From Alphaproteobacteria bacterium (lineage in GTDB: Bacteria > Pseudomonadota > Alphaproteobacteria > Acetobacterales > Acetobacteraceae), in contig VGDL01000017.1 of NCBI GenBank assembly GCA_016869735.1, forward strand, positions 1-58,522: a DNA stretch of 58,522 nt, given 5' to 3'. Below are positions 9,102-17,384 of this stretch, one piece after another. Made by a program: the position numbers and the translations under genes. Below the pieces are notes generated by a model. It made no database searches, was not told the origin of the DNA, and was given only the letters and a program-made list of their open reading frames with translations. Each line of letters begins with the position of its first letter. Position 1 is the stretch's first letter.

Positions 9102-10061
9102 TTACTCCCGCCAGGGATGCTGATTCCACAGCGCCTGATAGCGCGTGCGTAGCCCAACAAGTTCCGCCCGATAGGCATCAGGCGCCAGGAAGCGCAGCGG
9201 CAGGAATTGCTGATCGGCAAGCTTCTGGAATTCTGGGTTCTCCACCGTCTTTTTCACGGATTCAGCCAAGCGCGTGATGATCTCAGCCGGCATGCCTCCG
9301 GGGGCAGCCATGCCGCGCATGGACCCCTCCACCACATTGAAGCCCAATTCGCGCAAGGTCGGGATGGTCGGCGCACGATCCCAGCGGGTTTCGCCCATTT
9401 GTGCCAGGGGATGCAACGTGCCCTGGCGCCAATCATTCAACCCTTCCGCCACATTCATCACCGCCAGCGGAATTGTGCGCGAAAACACATTCTGTTTCAC
9501 CAGTGACGATCCGGCAAAGGGAATATGCAGGAATTTCGTGCCGGAAGCACGTTCCAGCGCCAGCATCGCCAGATGATCGTCCGAACCAATCCCCGTGGTG
9601 CCATAGCCAATGGTGCCCGGATTGGCCCGCGCCGCCGCGAGCAGATCAGCAAGTGTCTTATACGGGCTGTCAGGCAGCACCCACATGCCGCCCGGATCAT
9701 CCACGATATTCCCGATCAGCGAAAAATCATCCAGCGAGAAACGCGCGCGCCTTTCGATCGGAATGGTGACGATGGTCGGCGTATTGATGAAGCCAATCGT
9801 ATAGCCATCGGGCCTGGCGCGCGCCAATTCAGTAAAGCCGATCTCCCCACCCGCGCCAGGGCGGTTCAGCACCACAACGGGCTGGCCCAGATCCGCTTCC
9901 ATGAAACGCGCAATGGTGCGCGCGGCGACATCCGTACCACCACCGGCGGCGAAGGCGACAATCATGGTGATCTGCCGATCTGGCCGCCAGCCAGCTTGCG
10001 CGCGCGCAATGGCAGGGGTGGCAATTGCGCTGGCGATCAAGGCGCGACGCGATATTTTCAT
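9102..10061 (-). CDS. Bug/TctC-family periplasmic solute-binding protein
   Basis: This is a 319-residue extracytoplasmic receptor of the tripartite tricarboxylate transporter class. The N-terminus has adjacent arginines followed by a short Ala-rich segment and A-R-A-Q, fitting a (Tat-like) signal peptide of ~22 residues. The mature protein has the family's I-V-A-F-A-A-G-G-G-T-D-V-A-A-R ligand loop and P-D-G-Y-T. No TctA/TctB membrane subunits are encoded nearby, as is usual for the large Bug families of Acetobacteraceae and Burkholderiales. The ligand is therefore unknown (dicarboxylates, tricarboxylates, aromatic acids or amino acids are possible). Confidence 0.9.
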   Translation of the reverse strand: MKISRRALIASAIATPAIARAQAGWRPDRQITMIVAFAAGGGTDVAARTIARFMEADLGQPVVVLNRPGAGGEIGFTELARARPDGYTIGFINTPTIVTIPIERRARFSLDDFSLIGNIVDDPGGMWVLPDSPYKTLADLLAAARANPGTIGYGTTGIGSDDHLAMLALERASGTKFLHIPFAGSSLVKQNVFSRTIPLAVMNVAEGLNDWRQGTLHPLAQMGETRWDRAPTIPTLRELGFNVVEGSMRGMAAPGGMPAEIITRLAESVKKTVENPEFQKLADQQFLPLRFLAPDAYRAELVGLRTRYQALWNQHPWRE

Positions 10062-10111
10062 GGTGTCCTCCCGGTTCTTTGCAGCATCAAAGCATAAGCC
10101 GCGCGCATGAG

Positions 10112-10143
10112 AAAGGCCGCTTGGGACACCCCGCGCGGCCTTT
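10112..10143 (-). terminator. Stem-loop downstream of the alpha/beta hydrolase gene
   Basis: AAAGGCCGC (10112-10120) pairs with GCGGCCTTT (10135-10143), a perfect 9-bp stem with a 14-nt loop. On the minus strand it follows the hydrolase stop (10164) by about 20 nt and its 3' arm ends in TTT, resembling a weak intrinsic terminator. It also separates this gene from the Bug gene start at 10061. Confidence 0.6.
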
Positions 10144-10163
10144 GTAGTGAATGGTAGCCCGCT

Positions 10164-10832
10164 TTAATCGGCGGCAAGCGCCATGCGGTTGCGGTTCAGA
10201 ATGCCCATCACGTGATCTTCCGCCGCATCCACGACCTTTTCGGTCTGCTCCGGCGTGAAGACATGGCCGGCGCCGGCCATGACACGATAATCAATACTGA
10301 CGCCCTTCTGCGTGTTCAGCTTTTCCACCAGCTTCTTCACAGAAACTTCCGGTACCAATTCATCATCGGCGCCGTGCAGGATCAGCCCGCCGCAGGGGCA
10401 GGGTGCAAGAAAGCCGAAATCATAATGCGAAGCCGGCGCGCTGATGGAAACAAAGCCGCCCATTTCCGGCCGACGCATCAGCACTTGCATGCCGACATAA
10501 GCGCCGAAGGAATAGCCCAGCACCCATTGTGAAGACGCATTGGGATTGACGGTTTGCAGGAAATCCAAGCCCGCGCAGGCATCGGAGATTTCGCCAATGC
10601 CGCCATCATAGCGGCCCTGGCTGCGCCCCACGCCCCGCATATTGAAGCGCAGCACGGAAAAGCCCAAAGCCTGCATGCGTTGATAAAGCGCATGTATGAC
10701 GCGGTTGTTCATCGTGCCGCCATGCAGCGGATGCGGGTGTAACAACAGCGCGGTGGGGGCATTCGGGCGCTTGGAATGGTGATAGCGTCCTTCAAGCCGT
10801 CCATCAGGGCCGGCGAACATTACTTCTGGCAT
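10164..10832 (-). CDS. Alpha/beta hydrolase (serine hydrolase of unknown substrate)
   Basis: This is a 222-residue single-domain alpha/beta hydrolase. H-P-H-P-L-H-G-G-T-M-N is the oxyanion segment near residue 33. G-Y-S-F-G-A-Y gives the nucleophile serine at about residue 108. H-G-A-D-D-E-L-V-P carries the acid and G-A-G-H-V-F the catalytic histidine. Such proteins, annotated as alpha/beta hydrolase or dienelactone-hydrolase-like, are widespread in Alphaproteobacteria but the substrate is unknown. ATG 10832 is chosen because the family fold starts there; the longer frame to 10883 adds residues without resemblance. Confidence 0.82.
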   Translation of the reverse strand: MPEVMFAGPDGRLEGRYHHSKRPNAPTALLLHPHPLHGGTMNNRVIHALYQRMQALGFSVLRFNMRGVGRSQGRYDGGIGEISDACAGLDFLQTVNPNASSQWVLGYSFGAYVGMQVLMRRPEMGGFVSISAPASHYDFGFLAPCPCGGLILHGADDELVPEVSVKKLVEKLNTQKGVSIDYRVMAGAGHVFTPEQTEKVVDAAEDHVMGILNRNRMALAAD

Positions 10833-11221
10833 GGTCTTCTCGCGTCCATTCCATTCTTGGCCAATGCCGGATCCACGAAGCATCGCCCATGGGGGATGGG
10901 CAGTGCAGAACCCAGCGGCATCAGCGCCACATGTTTTGGGAAACCAAAACCCACGAATAGGGGCCGCGCAAATCGCTCATTCACCAATCGCGGAAATCTT
11001 GACCGCCAAGATCGGCAAACCTAACTTTCATTGCCACGGGAGCACCGCGTTATCCTATCGCCGAGGCAACGCCGAAGCCGCCACCCCGATGCCTCAGAGG
11101 GGTTTCCCGTCCCTCAGAGGAACCCGCAATATAGTGATCAAGACTGGAAATTCCTAATGTTTTCATGCCGGGTGTTGCATTTTTTTTGCACTCCCCTGTG
11201 GGTGTCAGCCTGGGGTGACCC
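10833..11221. other. 389-bp intergenic region between a hydrolase gene and iscR
   Basis: This is the largest gap in the window. I find no convincing gene: the open frames inside it lack codon bias and family resemblance. It holds a stem-loop GTTTTGG-GAAA-CCAAAAC (10933-10950), two identical CCTCAGAGG palindromes (11092-11100, 11112-11120), and an AT-richer stretch from 11125 to 11190 likely to contain the iscR promoter. Confidence 0.6.
11092..11120. promoter_or_regulatory. Paired CCTCAGAGG palindromes upstream of iscR (candidate operator)
   Basis: CCTCAGAGG is found at 11092-11100 and 11112-11120, centres 20 bp apart (two helical turns), about 100 bp before the iscR start. Each copy is itself palindromic (CCTC-A-GAGG). 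The spacing and symmetry are what a homodimeric regulator binding twice on one DNA face would need. IscR autoregulation is known in other bacteria, but this is not the E. coli type 1 IscR consensus, so the assignment is speculative. Confidence 0.35.
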
Positions 11222-11683
11222 ATGAGGCTCTCAACCCGTGGTCGCTATGCTGTCATGGCACTCGCCGAAATGGCGCGGCGGGAGGCCGGGCAGGCCGAAC
11301 CGCTGGAAGCCAAGCCAACATCTATCGCTGAAGTTGCCGCCGCGCAGCACCTATCCGCCGCCTATCTGGAACAGCTTTTTGGCCGGCTGCGCCGGGCGGG
11401 GCTTGTGGAATCGGCCCGCGGACCAGGCGGGGGCTATCGGTTGCTGCCAGCGCCTGATCGTATCTCCATCGCCGCCATCATAGATGCGGTGGAAGAACCG
11501 ATCTCAGCCACGCGGTGCGAGGAAGGCAATCCGGGCTGCCTGGCGGGGCAGCGCTGCGAAACCCATGATCTTTGGGCGGAATTGGGCGGGCAGATTAGGC
11601 TTTTCCTGGCCGGGGTGACGCTGGCCGATGTGCTGGCCGGGCGCGTTCTGGGCCGCGCCGCCGCGCCCCTGCCCCCCGGCTAA
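11222..11683 (+). CDS. iscR: Rrf2-family regulator, IscR-like
   Basis: A 153-residue winged-helix regulator beginning M-R-L-S-T-R-G-R-Y-A-V, the typical Rrf2/IscR start. A central H-L-S-A-A-Y-L-E-Q-L-F and G-P-G-G-G-Y-R-L correspond to the recognition helix and wing. Three cysteines with C-x5-C-x5-C spacing (residues ~99-111) are the expected [2Fe-2S] ligands, so it probably senses Fe-S status and represses its own operon. A cysteine desulfurase gene follows 6 bp downstream. No iscU, iscA, hscBA or fdx follows, so the operon is a shortened version of the usual isc cluster. Confidence 0.9.
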   Translation: MRLSTRGRYAVMALAEMARREAGQAEPLEAKPTSIAEVAAAQHLSAAYLEQLFGRLRRAGLVESARGPGGGYRLLPAPDRISIAAIIDAVEEPISATRCEEGNPGCLAGQRCETHDLWAELGGQIRLFLAGVTLADVLAGRVLGRAAAPLPPG

Positions 11684-11689
11684 CGCGCC

Positions 11690-12778
11690 ATGGCTCGCCT
11701 TTACCTGGATGCCAATGCAACCGAGCCGATGCGCCCGGAAGCGATCACCGCCATGGCCGAGACAATGGCGCTACCTGGCAATCCATCCTCGGTCCATGCC
11801 GAGGGCCGCGCAGCGCGGCGCATCCTGGAAGAAGCACGGGAAGCAATTGCGGCGCGCTTCGGCGCGCGCGGGCGGGACCTTGTTTTCACCTCGGGCGGGA
11901 CGGAGGCCAACGCTTTAGCCATTCGCGGCCTTGCTGCCGGGCGCCGAGTACTGGTGGGCGCGACCGAACACCCCGCAGTGCTGGCGGCGGCGGGGCCAGA
12001 TGCCGGGACGATCCCGGTGCTGGCCGATGGCACGCTTGATCTGGCAGCGCTGGAAGCCGCGTTGCGGGCGGGCGGGCCGGCCCTGGTTGCTGTCATGGTC
12101 GCCAATAATGAAACCGGCGCGCTGCATCCCGTTGAAAAAATTACGGAAATTTGCCAGGCGCATGGCGCGCTGTTGCATCTGGATGCGGTGCAAGTGCCGG
12201 GGCGCTTGCCCTTCATGCTTGGCCCCGCCGATTCCATGGCGCTTTCCGCCCATAAGCTTGGGGGGCCCAAGGGCGTTGGTGCCTTATTGCTCCGCCCCGG
12301 TTTGGACCCCGCACCAATCTTGACCGGCGGCGGGCAGGAAGCTGGCCGGCGCGGCGGCACCGAAGCGCTGCCCGCAATCGCCGGCTTCGCCGCCGCAACC
12401 GCTTGCCCGCAGCCCGAGGGTTTGGCCGGGCTGCGCGATGCGATTGAGGCCGGGATAAAGACTTTGGCGCCCGAAGTGATCATCGCGGGCCGGGATGCGC
12501 CCCGCCTGCCCAATACCACCAGCCTGATCCTACCCGGCGTGGCCGCAGAAACCCAGGTGATTGCGCTTGACCTGGCGGGGGTAGCAGTTTCTGCGGGTGC
12601 CGCTTGTTCATCGGGCAAGGTGCGGCAATCCCATGTGCTGGCAGCGATGGGGTATGGCGCGGACGCCGCCTGCGCAATCAGGGTTTCGCTACCCTGGAAT
12701 GCGTCCGCCGATACGCCCGCTCGGTTTCTGCAAGCTTGGGGGGCTATGCGCGACAAGCTTTGCAGGCTTGGGCGATAG
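11690..12778 (+). CDS. Cysteine desulfurase (IscS/NifS family)
   Basis: This is a 362-residue PLP-dependent desulfurase that takes sulfur from cysteine for Fe-S clusters and thio-modifications. It shows Y-L-D-A-N-A-T near the N-terminus, T-S-G-G-T-E-A-N, V-A-N-N-E-T-G, the PLP-lysine segment S-A-H-K-L-G-G-P-K-G, and the catalytic cysteine in A-G-A-A-C-S-S-G-K. All key residues are intact. It is shorter than E. coli IscS (~404 aa), closer to the NifS-like enzyme encoded directly after iscR in many alphaproteobacteria. A second desulfurase with the scaffold genes may be elsewhere. Confidence 0.93.
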   Translation: MARLYLDANATEPMRPEAITAMAETMALPGNPSSVHAEGRAARRILEEAREAIAARFGARGRDLVFTSGGTEANALAIRGLAAGRRVLVGATEHPAVLAAAGPDAGTIPVLADGTLDLAALEAALRAGGPALVAVMVANNETGALHPVEKITEICQAHGALLHLDAVQVPGRLPFMLGPADSMALSAHKLGGPKGVGALLLRPGLDPAPILTGGGQEAGRRGGTEALPAIAGFAAATACPQPEGLAGLRDAIEAGIKTLAPEVIIAGRDAPRLPNTTSLILPGVAAETQVIALDLAGVAVSAGAACSSGKVRQSHVLAAMGYGADAACAIRVSLPWNASADTPARFLQAWGAMRDKLCRLGR

Positions 12779-12877
12779 CGGAACCGAAGCAAGCCGGAGT
12801 CACAGGGCGGCTCGGGATAATCACGTCAGCAAAACAAGCATTCCCATCTCCCACCCAAACCGGCATAGATTAACGCC

Positions 12878-14038
12878 ATGGCAGCACAACGATCCGCCCT
12901 TGTCCTTGGCGCCGGGATTATGGGGCTTTGCACCGCCTGGGCGCTGACCCGCGCCGGATGGCAAGTGCGCATCAATGAACAAGCGCCCATTCCCAATCCG
13001 CGCGGTGCATCCGTGGATCAACACCGCCTGATCCGCCACGCCTATGGCGCGCAGGCCGGCTATATGCGCATGGTTGATCCCGCCTATGCGGCCTGGGAAA
13101 TGATCTGGGCCGCCCTCGGCGCGCGGCATTACGTTGAAACCGGCGTGCTGGCTTTGGCCAATCATCAGTGTGGTTGGCTTGCCGAAAGCCGCGCCGCGCT
13201 GCTGGCGGATGGGCATGGCTGCGCCGATCTGCCACCGGGCCACATCACCGTGCTCTACCCAATGCTGTCCGATACCGGCATCGCGGCGGCCTTCACCTTG
13301 CCGCGTGGCGGGGTTTTGCTTGCGGAACGCATCGTCGCGGGGCTCGCCGCGCATCTCGCCGCGCAGGGGGTGGTGTTCGAAGCCGCCGAGGTCACCGCCG
13401 CGCTGCCGGCGCAAAAAACCCTGCGCCTTGCCAATGGCGCGGAACGCAGCGCCGATCTGCTGGTGCTGGCCGCCGGCCCCTGGGGGCCAAGGCTGCTCGG
13501 CACCACCCTTGCTGGCCGCGTGGTTCCGTCCCGGCAAATCCTGGTGCGGCTTGAAGCCCCGGCTGGCTTCCGCACCGCCTGGGAAGCCGCGCCCATGCTG
13601 CTTGATCTGGCCGAAGATGGCGGGTTTTACGCCGTGCCGCCGGTGGCGGGCACCGCGCTCAAAATCGGGGATCACCGGTTTTCGCGCCAGGGCGATGCCG
13701 GGGCTGATCCCCGCGCCGCAACGCCCTCAGAAATCGAGGAAATTCTGGCCCTGGCCCGCCCGCGCCTGATCAATGCGGAAGCCTATCGCGTACTCGGCGC
13801 GCAAGCCTGCTATTACGATGTGGAAGACCGGGAGGAATTCATCCTGGAAGCCGCCGCCCCCGGCTGCTTTGTCATGTCAGGCTTTTCCGGCCATGGCTTC
13901 AAATTCGCCCCGCTTTTGGGTCTGGCCCTGGCCGCGGCGGCGGAGGATAATGCGCTCGCCCGCGCCCTACCGGGATGGGCCGCCGGGCGCGATGCGCCCG
14001 CGCCTGGTTTGCTTGCTGCCTTGGAGTCCACGCCATGA
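12878..14038 (+). CDS. FAD-dependent amine/amino-acid oxidase (monomeric sarcosine oxidase-like)
   Basis: A 386-residue DAO-family flavoprotein. The N-terminal dinucleotide fold L-G-A-G-I-M-G-L-C is at residues ~10-18. Residues Q-A-C-Y-Y-D-V-E-D near 308 match the monomeric sarcosine oxidase segment that carries the covalent-FAD cysteine, and G-F-S-G-H-G-F-K-F-A-P near 345 is the matching C-terminal signature. It probably oxidises an N-methyl or secondary amino acid to an imine with O2. It overlaps the next gene by 4 bp (ATGA), so the two are coupled, but that neighbour does not pinpoint the substrate. Confidence 0.86.
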   Translation: MAAQRSALVLGAGIMGLCTAWALTRAGWQVRINEQAPIPNPRGASVDQHRLIRHAYGAQAGYMRMVDPAYAAWEMIWAALGARHYVETGVLALANHQCGWLAESRAALLADGHGCADLPPGHITVLYPMLSDTGIAAAFTLPRGGVLLAERIVAGLAAHLAAQGVVFEAAEVTAALPAQKTLRLANGAERSADLLVLAAGPWGPRLLGTTLAGRVVPSRQILVRLEAPAGFRTAWEAAPMLLDLAEDGGFYAVPPVAGTALKIGDHRFSRQGDAGADPRAATPSEIEEILALARPRLINAEAYRVLGAQACYYDVEDREEFILEAAAPGCFVMSGFSGHGFKFAPLLGLALAAAAEDNALARALPGWAAGRDAPAPGLLAALESTP

Positions 14039-15651
14039 CCACCACCGCCGCTGATGATCTGATTTTCGGCCTGACGCGCCTGGTTGACCTGCCGGGTCTG
14101 ACCAATTCCGCCGGCGCGCCTCTGTCAGCCGATGACATTGCGCAAATCGTGACTGAGGCAAACCGCTTCTGCACCGAAGCGCTGCAACCGAAAGCGCAGG
14201 AAGCGGATAAGCAGGGAGCCCGCTACGCCAATGGCACGGTGACGACGCCCGCGCATTACCCGGCACTTTATGACCAATGGCGCGAAGGCGGCTGGCAGCG
14301 GCTGGCAGCACCGGTGGAACATGGCGGGCAGGGCCTGCCGCTCAGCCTTTGGACCGCCATGGTGGAATTGGGCATGGCAGCCGATACCTCCTTCATGCTT
14401 GGCCCGCTGCTGACGGCCGGGGCGATTGATCTGCTGCGGCATCACGCCACGCCGGATCAGGCAGCGCGCTGGTTGCCGCCCATGATAGCGGGTGAATGGA
14501 CCGGCGCCATGTGCCTGACCGAACCGCAAGCCGGCAGTGATTTGGGCATGCTGCGCGCACGCGCGGAACCGCTCGGCAATGGGCGCTACGCGCTGCACGG
14601 CCAGAAGATTTTCATCACCTGGGGCGAACATGATTGCGCCGGCAATATCCTGCATCTGGTGCTGGCGCGCCTGCCGGATGCGCCGCCGGGCTCGCGCGGG
14701 ATTTCGCTGTTTGCAGCACCGAAAATCCTGCCCGACGGCGCGCGCAATGCCTTCCGCTGCGGTGGCATCGAACGGAAAATGGGCATCCATGGCAGCCCCA
14801 CTTGCATCATGCTGTATGAGGGTGCGGAGGCCGAATTGGTTGGCGAACCCAATCGCGGCCTGCAAGCCATGTTCGCCATGATGAATAACGCCAGGCTTGG
14901 CGTTGGCACCCAGGGTGTGGCGCATGGCGCGGCGGCGATCAGGCTCGCGGAAGCCTATGCCGCGCAGCGCGTGCAGGGCGGGCGCACCATCGCCGAACAC
15001 CCCGATGTGGCGCGCATGTTGATGGAAATGCGCGCCACCACCCTCGCTGCCCGGCTGATCATGCTGGAAGCGGCGGTGGCGGCAGACCGCGCGGAGCTGT
15101 TGGGCGATGCCGCGGCCGGCGCGCGGCTTGCAGTGCTGATCCCGGTGCTGAAGGCTTGGGCCACGGATCGGGGGGTGGAAACCGCCTCCCTCGGCGTTCA
15201 AGTGCATGGCGGCATGGGCTTCATCGAGGATACCGGCGCCGCCCAGGTGCTGCGCGATGCCCGCATCGCCCCGATTTATGAGGGCACCAACGGCATCCAG
15301 GCGATTGACCTGCTGACCCGCAAGCTCGCCCGCGATGGCGGGGCGGAGATGCGGGCCCTGATCGCGGAGATCGCGGCGCTCCCCGATGCCAGGCTGCGCG
15401 CGGCGGCCGAGGGGCTGGCCCGGACCACCGAAGCGATACTTTCCGAACAAGGCCGCGATGCAGAGGCTGGTCAAGCGCTGGCGACTGCCTATTTGGATGC
15501 GGTGGGCTGGGTCCTGGGGGGTGCTCTCCTCGCGCGGGCGGCTGCGGCGGATGGCGCGGCTTATGGGGCGGTGGCGGATTTCTATCTGCGGCGGCTTCTG
15601 CCGCGTGCTGGGGCGCGCTTCGCGGAAATTGAGGGGGCGATGGCGGCTTAG
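14035..15651 (+). CDS. Acyl-CoA dehydrogenase (long form with C-terminal extension, DmdC-like subfamily)
   Basis: FAD-dependent alpha,beta-dehydrogenation of an acyl-CoA thioester is predicted. The 538-residue length (classical ones are ~380) and the extra ~90-residue C-terminal helical domain match the subfamily that includes 3-methylmercaptopropionyl-CoA dehydrogenases. Visible signatures are C-L-T-E-P-Q-A-G-S-D, K-I-F-I-T-W-G, G-V-G-T-Q-G and Y-E-G-T-N-G-I-Q. The glutamate in the last of these is the predicted base. I use ATG 14035, which overlaps the previous stop; an earlier in-frame ATG lies inside that gene. The actual acyl chain is not predictable from sequence. Confidence 0.9.
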   Translation: MTTTAADDLIFGLTRLVDLPGLTNSAGAPLSADDIAQIVTEANRFCTEALQPKAQEADKQGARYANGTVTTPAHYPALYDQWREGGWQRLAAPVEHGGQGLPLSLWTAMVELGMAADTSFMLGPLLTAGAIDLLRHHATPDQAARWLPPMIAGEWTGAMCLTEPQAGSDLGMLRARAEPLGNGRYALHGQKIFITWGEHDCAGNILHLVLARLPDAPPGSRGISLFAAPKILPDGARNAFRCGGIERKMGIHGSPTCIMLYEGAEAELVGEPNRGLQAMFAMMNNARLGVGTQGVAHGAAAIRLAEAYAAQRVQGGRTIAEHPDVARMLMEMRATTLAARLIMLEAAVAADRAELLGDAAAGARLAVLIPVLKAWATDRGVETASLGVQVHGGMGFIEDTGAAQVLRDARIAPIYEGTNGIQAIDLLTRKLARDGGAEMRALIAEIAALPDARLRAAAEGLARTTEAILSEQGRDAEAGQALATAYLDAVGWVLGGALLARAAAADGAAYGAVADFYLRRLLPRAGARFAEIEGAMAA

Positions 15652-15676
15652 GCCGGCTAAGCCCCTCTGACCGGCC
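15651..15676 (+). terminator. Possible stem-loop between the acyl-CoA dehydrogenase and the carotenoid operon
   Basis: GGCCGG (15651-15656) pairs with CCGGCC (15671-15676) over a 14-nt loop, followed by CGGTTTG. It is short and has no long U-run. The AT-rich 15677-15725 stretch after it (including TTGGAC at 15693) is where the carotenoid-operon promoter should lie, but I cannot fix a -35/-10 pair. Confidence 0.35.
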
Positions 15677-15734
15677 CGGTTTGTAATTGCTTTTGGACAT
15701 TTGCTACCGTTAAAACGTAAAGACAGATCGCCGG

Positions 15735-17369
15735 ATGAACGCATCACCGCCCTCCCTTTCGCAAACCCGCCCCCATGTCGCCGTAATCGGCGCCGGACCT
15801 GGGGGGCTGGCGGCTGCCATGCTGCTCGCTTCCTCCGGCGTGCGGGTGACCGTGTATGAAAAGGATGGCGTAGTTGGCGGGCGCACGCGCACCGTGACGG
15901 CGCCCGGCGGATATCGTTTCGATATCGGGCCGACCTTCTTTTTGTATCCGCGCATTCTGGCGGAAATCTTCGAAGCCTGCGGCGCACGGCTTGAGGATGA
16001 GGTGGATTTGATCCGCCTTGATCCGCAATATCGGTTGATCTTCGAAGGTGCCAATCCCGTCACGATAGATGCATCGCCCGACCTGGCGCGCATGGAAGCG
16101 GAAGTGGCGAAGATCAATCCCGCCGATGCGCCAGGCGTGCGCAGCTTCATGGCGGAAAACCGCGTGAAGCTGGAAGCCTTCCGCCCCGTGCTGGAACGGC
16201 CCTTTCATGGCGTGATGACCTATCTGGCGCCGGAAGTGATGAACGGCCTCCGGCATTTGCGGCCCTGGCTTTCGCTTGATCAGGAATTGCAAAGGCACTT
16301 CTCGGACCCGCGCACGCGCTTGGCGTTTTCCTTCCAGTCCAAATACCTCGGTATGAGCCCCTTCCGCTGCCCGAGCATGTTCTCCATCCTGTCCTTCCTG
16401 GAATATGAACATGGCGTGTTTCATCCGCGCGGCGGTTGCGGCATAATATCTGAAGCCATGGCGCGCGTTGCTGAAAGCGTGGGCGTGGATATCCGCCTGA
16501 ATACCAAGGTTGATCGCCTTGTTTTCGAAGGCCGCCGCGCTGTCGGTGTTGAAGTGGGCGGGCGGCTTCATGCGGCGGATGCGGTGGTGGTGAATGCGGA
16601 TTTCGCGCATGCCATCCCTGAGCTGATGGAAGAAGAACAGCGCCCGCAATGGCCCGATAAGAAAATCGCCGAGGCGCGGTATTCCTGTTCAACCTTCATG
16701 CTTTATCTGGGCATTGAAGGGCCGCTTGATCTGGCGCACCACACAGTGCTGCTCGCGGAAGATTACGAGAATAATCTGGCGCAGATTGAAGCCGGGATCA
16801 TTCCGCAAAATCCTTCGCTTTATGTTCAGGCAGCGGCGGGTACTGATCCTTCCATGGCGCCGCCTGGGCATTCCACGCTGTATATGCTGGTGCCCGTGCC
16901 AAATTTGTTGGGCGGTGCTGATTGGGCCGCTGAGGCACCACGCTATCGGCGCCTTGCGCTGGATCGGCTGAAGGCGCTTGGTCTGCATGATATTGAAAGC
17001 CGCATCCGGTATGAGAAAATCATCTCGCCGCAGGATTGGCAGGATGATTATGCCGTGGGCTATGGGGCCACCTTCAATCTTGCGCATAATGTGCGGCAGA
17101 TGATGCATTTCCGCCCGCGCAACCGCTTCGGCAGGGCAAAGGGTGTGTATCTGGTGGGCGGCGGCACGCATCCGGGTAGTGGCTTGCCGGTGATCTACGA
17201 AGGTGCGCGCATCAGCACCGATTTATTGTTGCAGGATCTGGGCCTCGCGCGGAGCGAGCGCAGCCCGCGCCATATGCGGGCTGATGTGTCCGTATCTGGA
17301 GCATTTTCAAGCCAGGCGGACTCACTTGGCGGCTCGGAAAATGCGACCAAACATTCTGCTGGCGACTGA
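15735..17369 (+). CDS. crtN: C30 carotenoid desaturase (CrtN-like, dehydrosqualene/squalene desaturase)
   Basis: This 544-residue CrtI/CrtN-family FAD enzyme has G-A-G-P-G-G at residues 19-24, G-G-R-T-R-T, and F-D-I-G-P-T-F-F in the flavin region. The family's C-terminal G-V-Y-L-V-G-G-G-T-H-P-G-S-G-L-P lies near residue 490. It should introduce conjugated double bases of unsaturation into a C30 chain at the membrane. HpnC/D/E in the same operon point to squalene as the substrate. The last ~23 residues are unusual: residues ~522-540 are translated from a dispersed palindromic repeat (17299-17353), giving a Ser/Asp-rich tail. First gene of the operon; the next starts 15 bp on behind GGAGAGG. 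Which of the two desaturases acts first is inferred from gene order. Confidence 0.85.
   Translation: MNASPPSLSQTRPHVAVIGAGPGGLAAAMLLASSGVRVTVYEKDGVVGGRTRTVTAPGGYRFDIGPTFFLYPRILAEIFEACGARLEDEVDLIRLDPQYRLIFEGANPVTIDASPDLARMEAEVAKINPADAPGVRSFMAENRVKLEAFRPVLERPFHGVMTYLAPEVMNGLRHLRPWLSLDQELQRHFSDPRTRLAFSFQSKYLGMSPFRCPSMFSILSFLEYEHGVFHPRGGCGIISEAMARVAESVGVDIRLNTKVDRLVFEGRRAVGVEVGGRLHAADAVVVNADFAHAIPELMEEEQRPQWPDKKIAEARYSCSTFMLYLGIEGPLDLAHHTVLLAEDYENNLAQIEAGIIPQNPSLYVQAAAGTDPSMAPPGHSTLYMLVPVPNLLGGADWAAEAPRYRRLALDRLKALGLHDIESRIRYEKIISPQDWQDDYAVGYGATFNLAHNVRQMMHFRPRNRFGRAKGVYLVGGGTHPGSGLPVIYEGARISTDLLLQDLGLARSERSPRHMRADVSVSGAFSSQADSLGGSENATKHSAGD
17299..17353. repeat. Dispersed palindromic repeat, copy 1 (inside the crtN 3' end)
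   Basis: These 55 bp match 26860-26914 at 49 of 55 positions by my alignment. The ends GCATTTTC and GAAAATGC are inverted repeats, continued inwards by AAGCC and GGCTC with one bulge, giving a ~12-bp imperfect stem. This copy lies within the crtN reading frame. GCRTTTTC...GAAAAYGC elements of this kind are familiar dispersed repeats in alphaproteobacterial genomes. Confidence 0.82.
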
Positions 17370-17384
17370 GAAGGAGAGGGCGCG

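Noticed and set aside
10831-11157. 108-codon plus-strand frame in the gap before iscR
   Set aside because: No codon bias, no Shine-Dalgarno and it runs across the palindromes and stem-loop; I regard the region as non-coding.
11701-12792. 363-codon frame opposite the cysteine desulfurase
   Set aside because: Ser/Ala/Pro-rich low-complexity translation, fully antisense to a well-conserved enzyme.
15677-15734. A sigma-70 promoter for the carotenoid operon at TTGGAC (15693)
   Set aside because: No hexamer with acceptable similarity to TATAAT lies at 16-18 bp spacing, so I do not claim a promoter position.
14125-15987. Long open frame (620 codons) on the strand opposite the acyl-CoA dehydrogenase
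   Set aside because: Its product is Arg/His/Ala-rich without recognisable motifs and is exactly antisense to a clear acyl-CoA dehydrogenase; GC-rich DNA produces such shadows.
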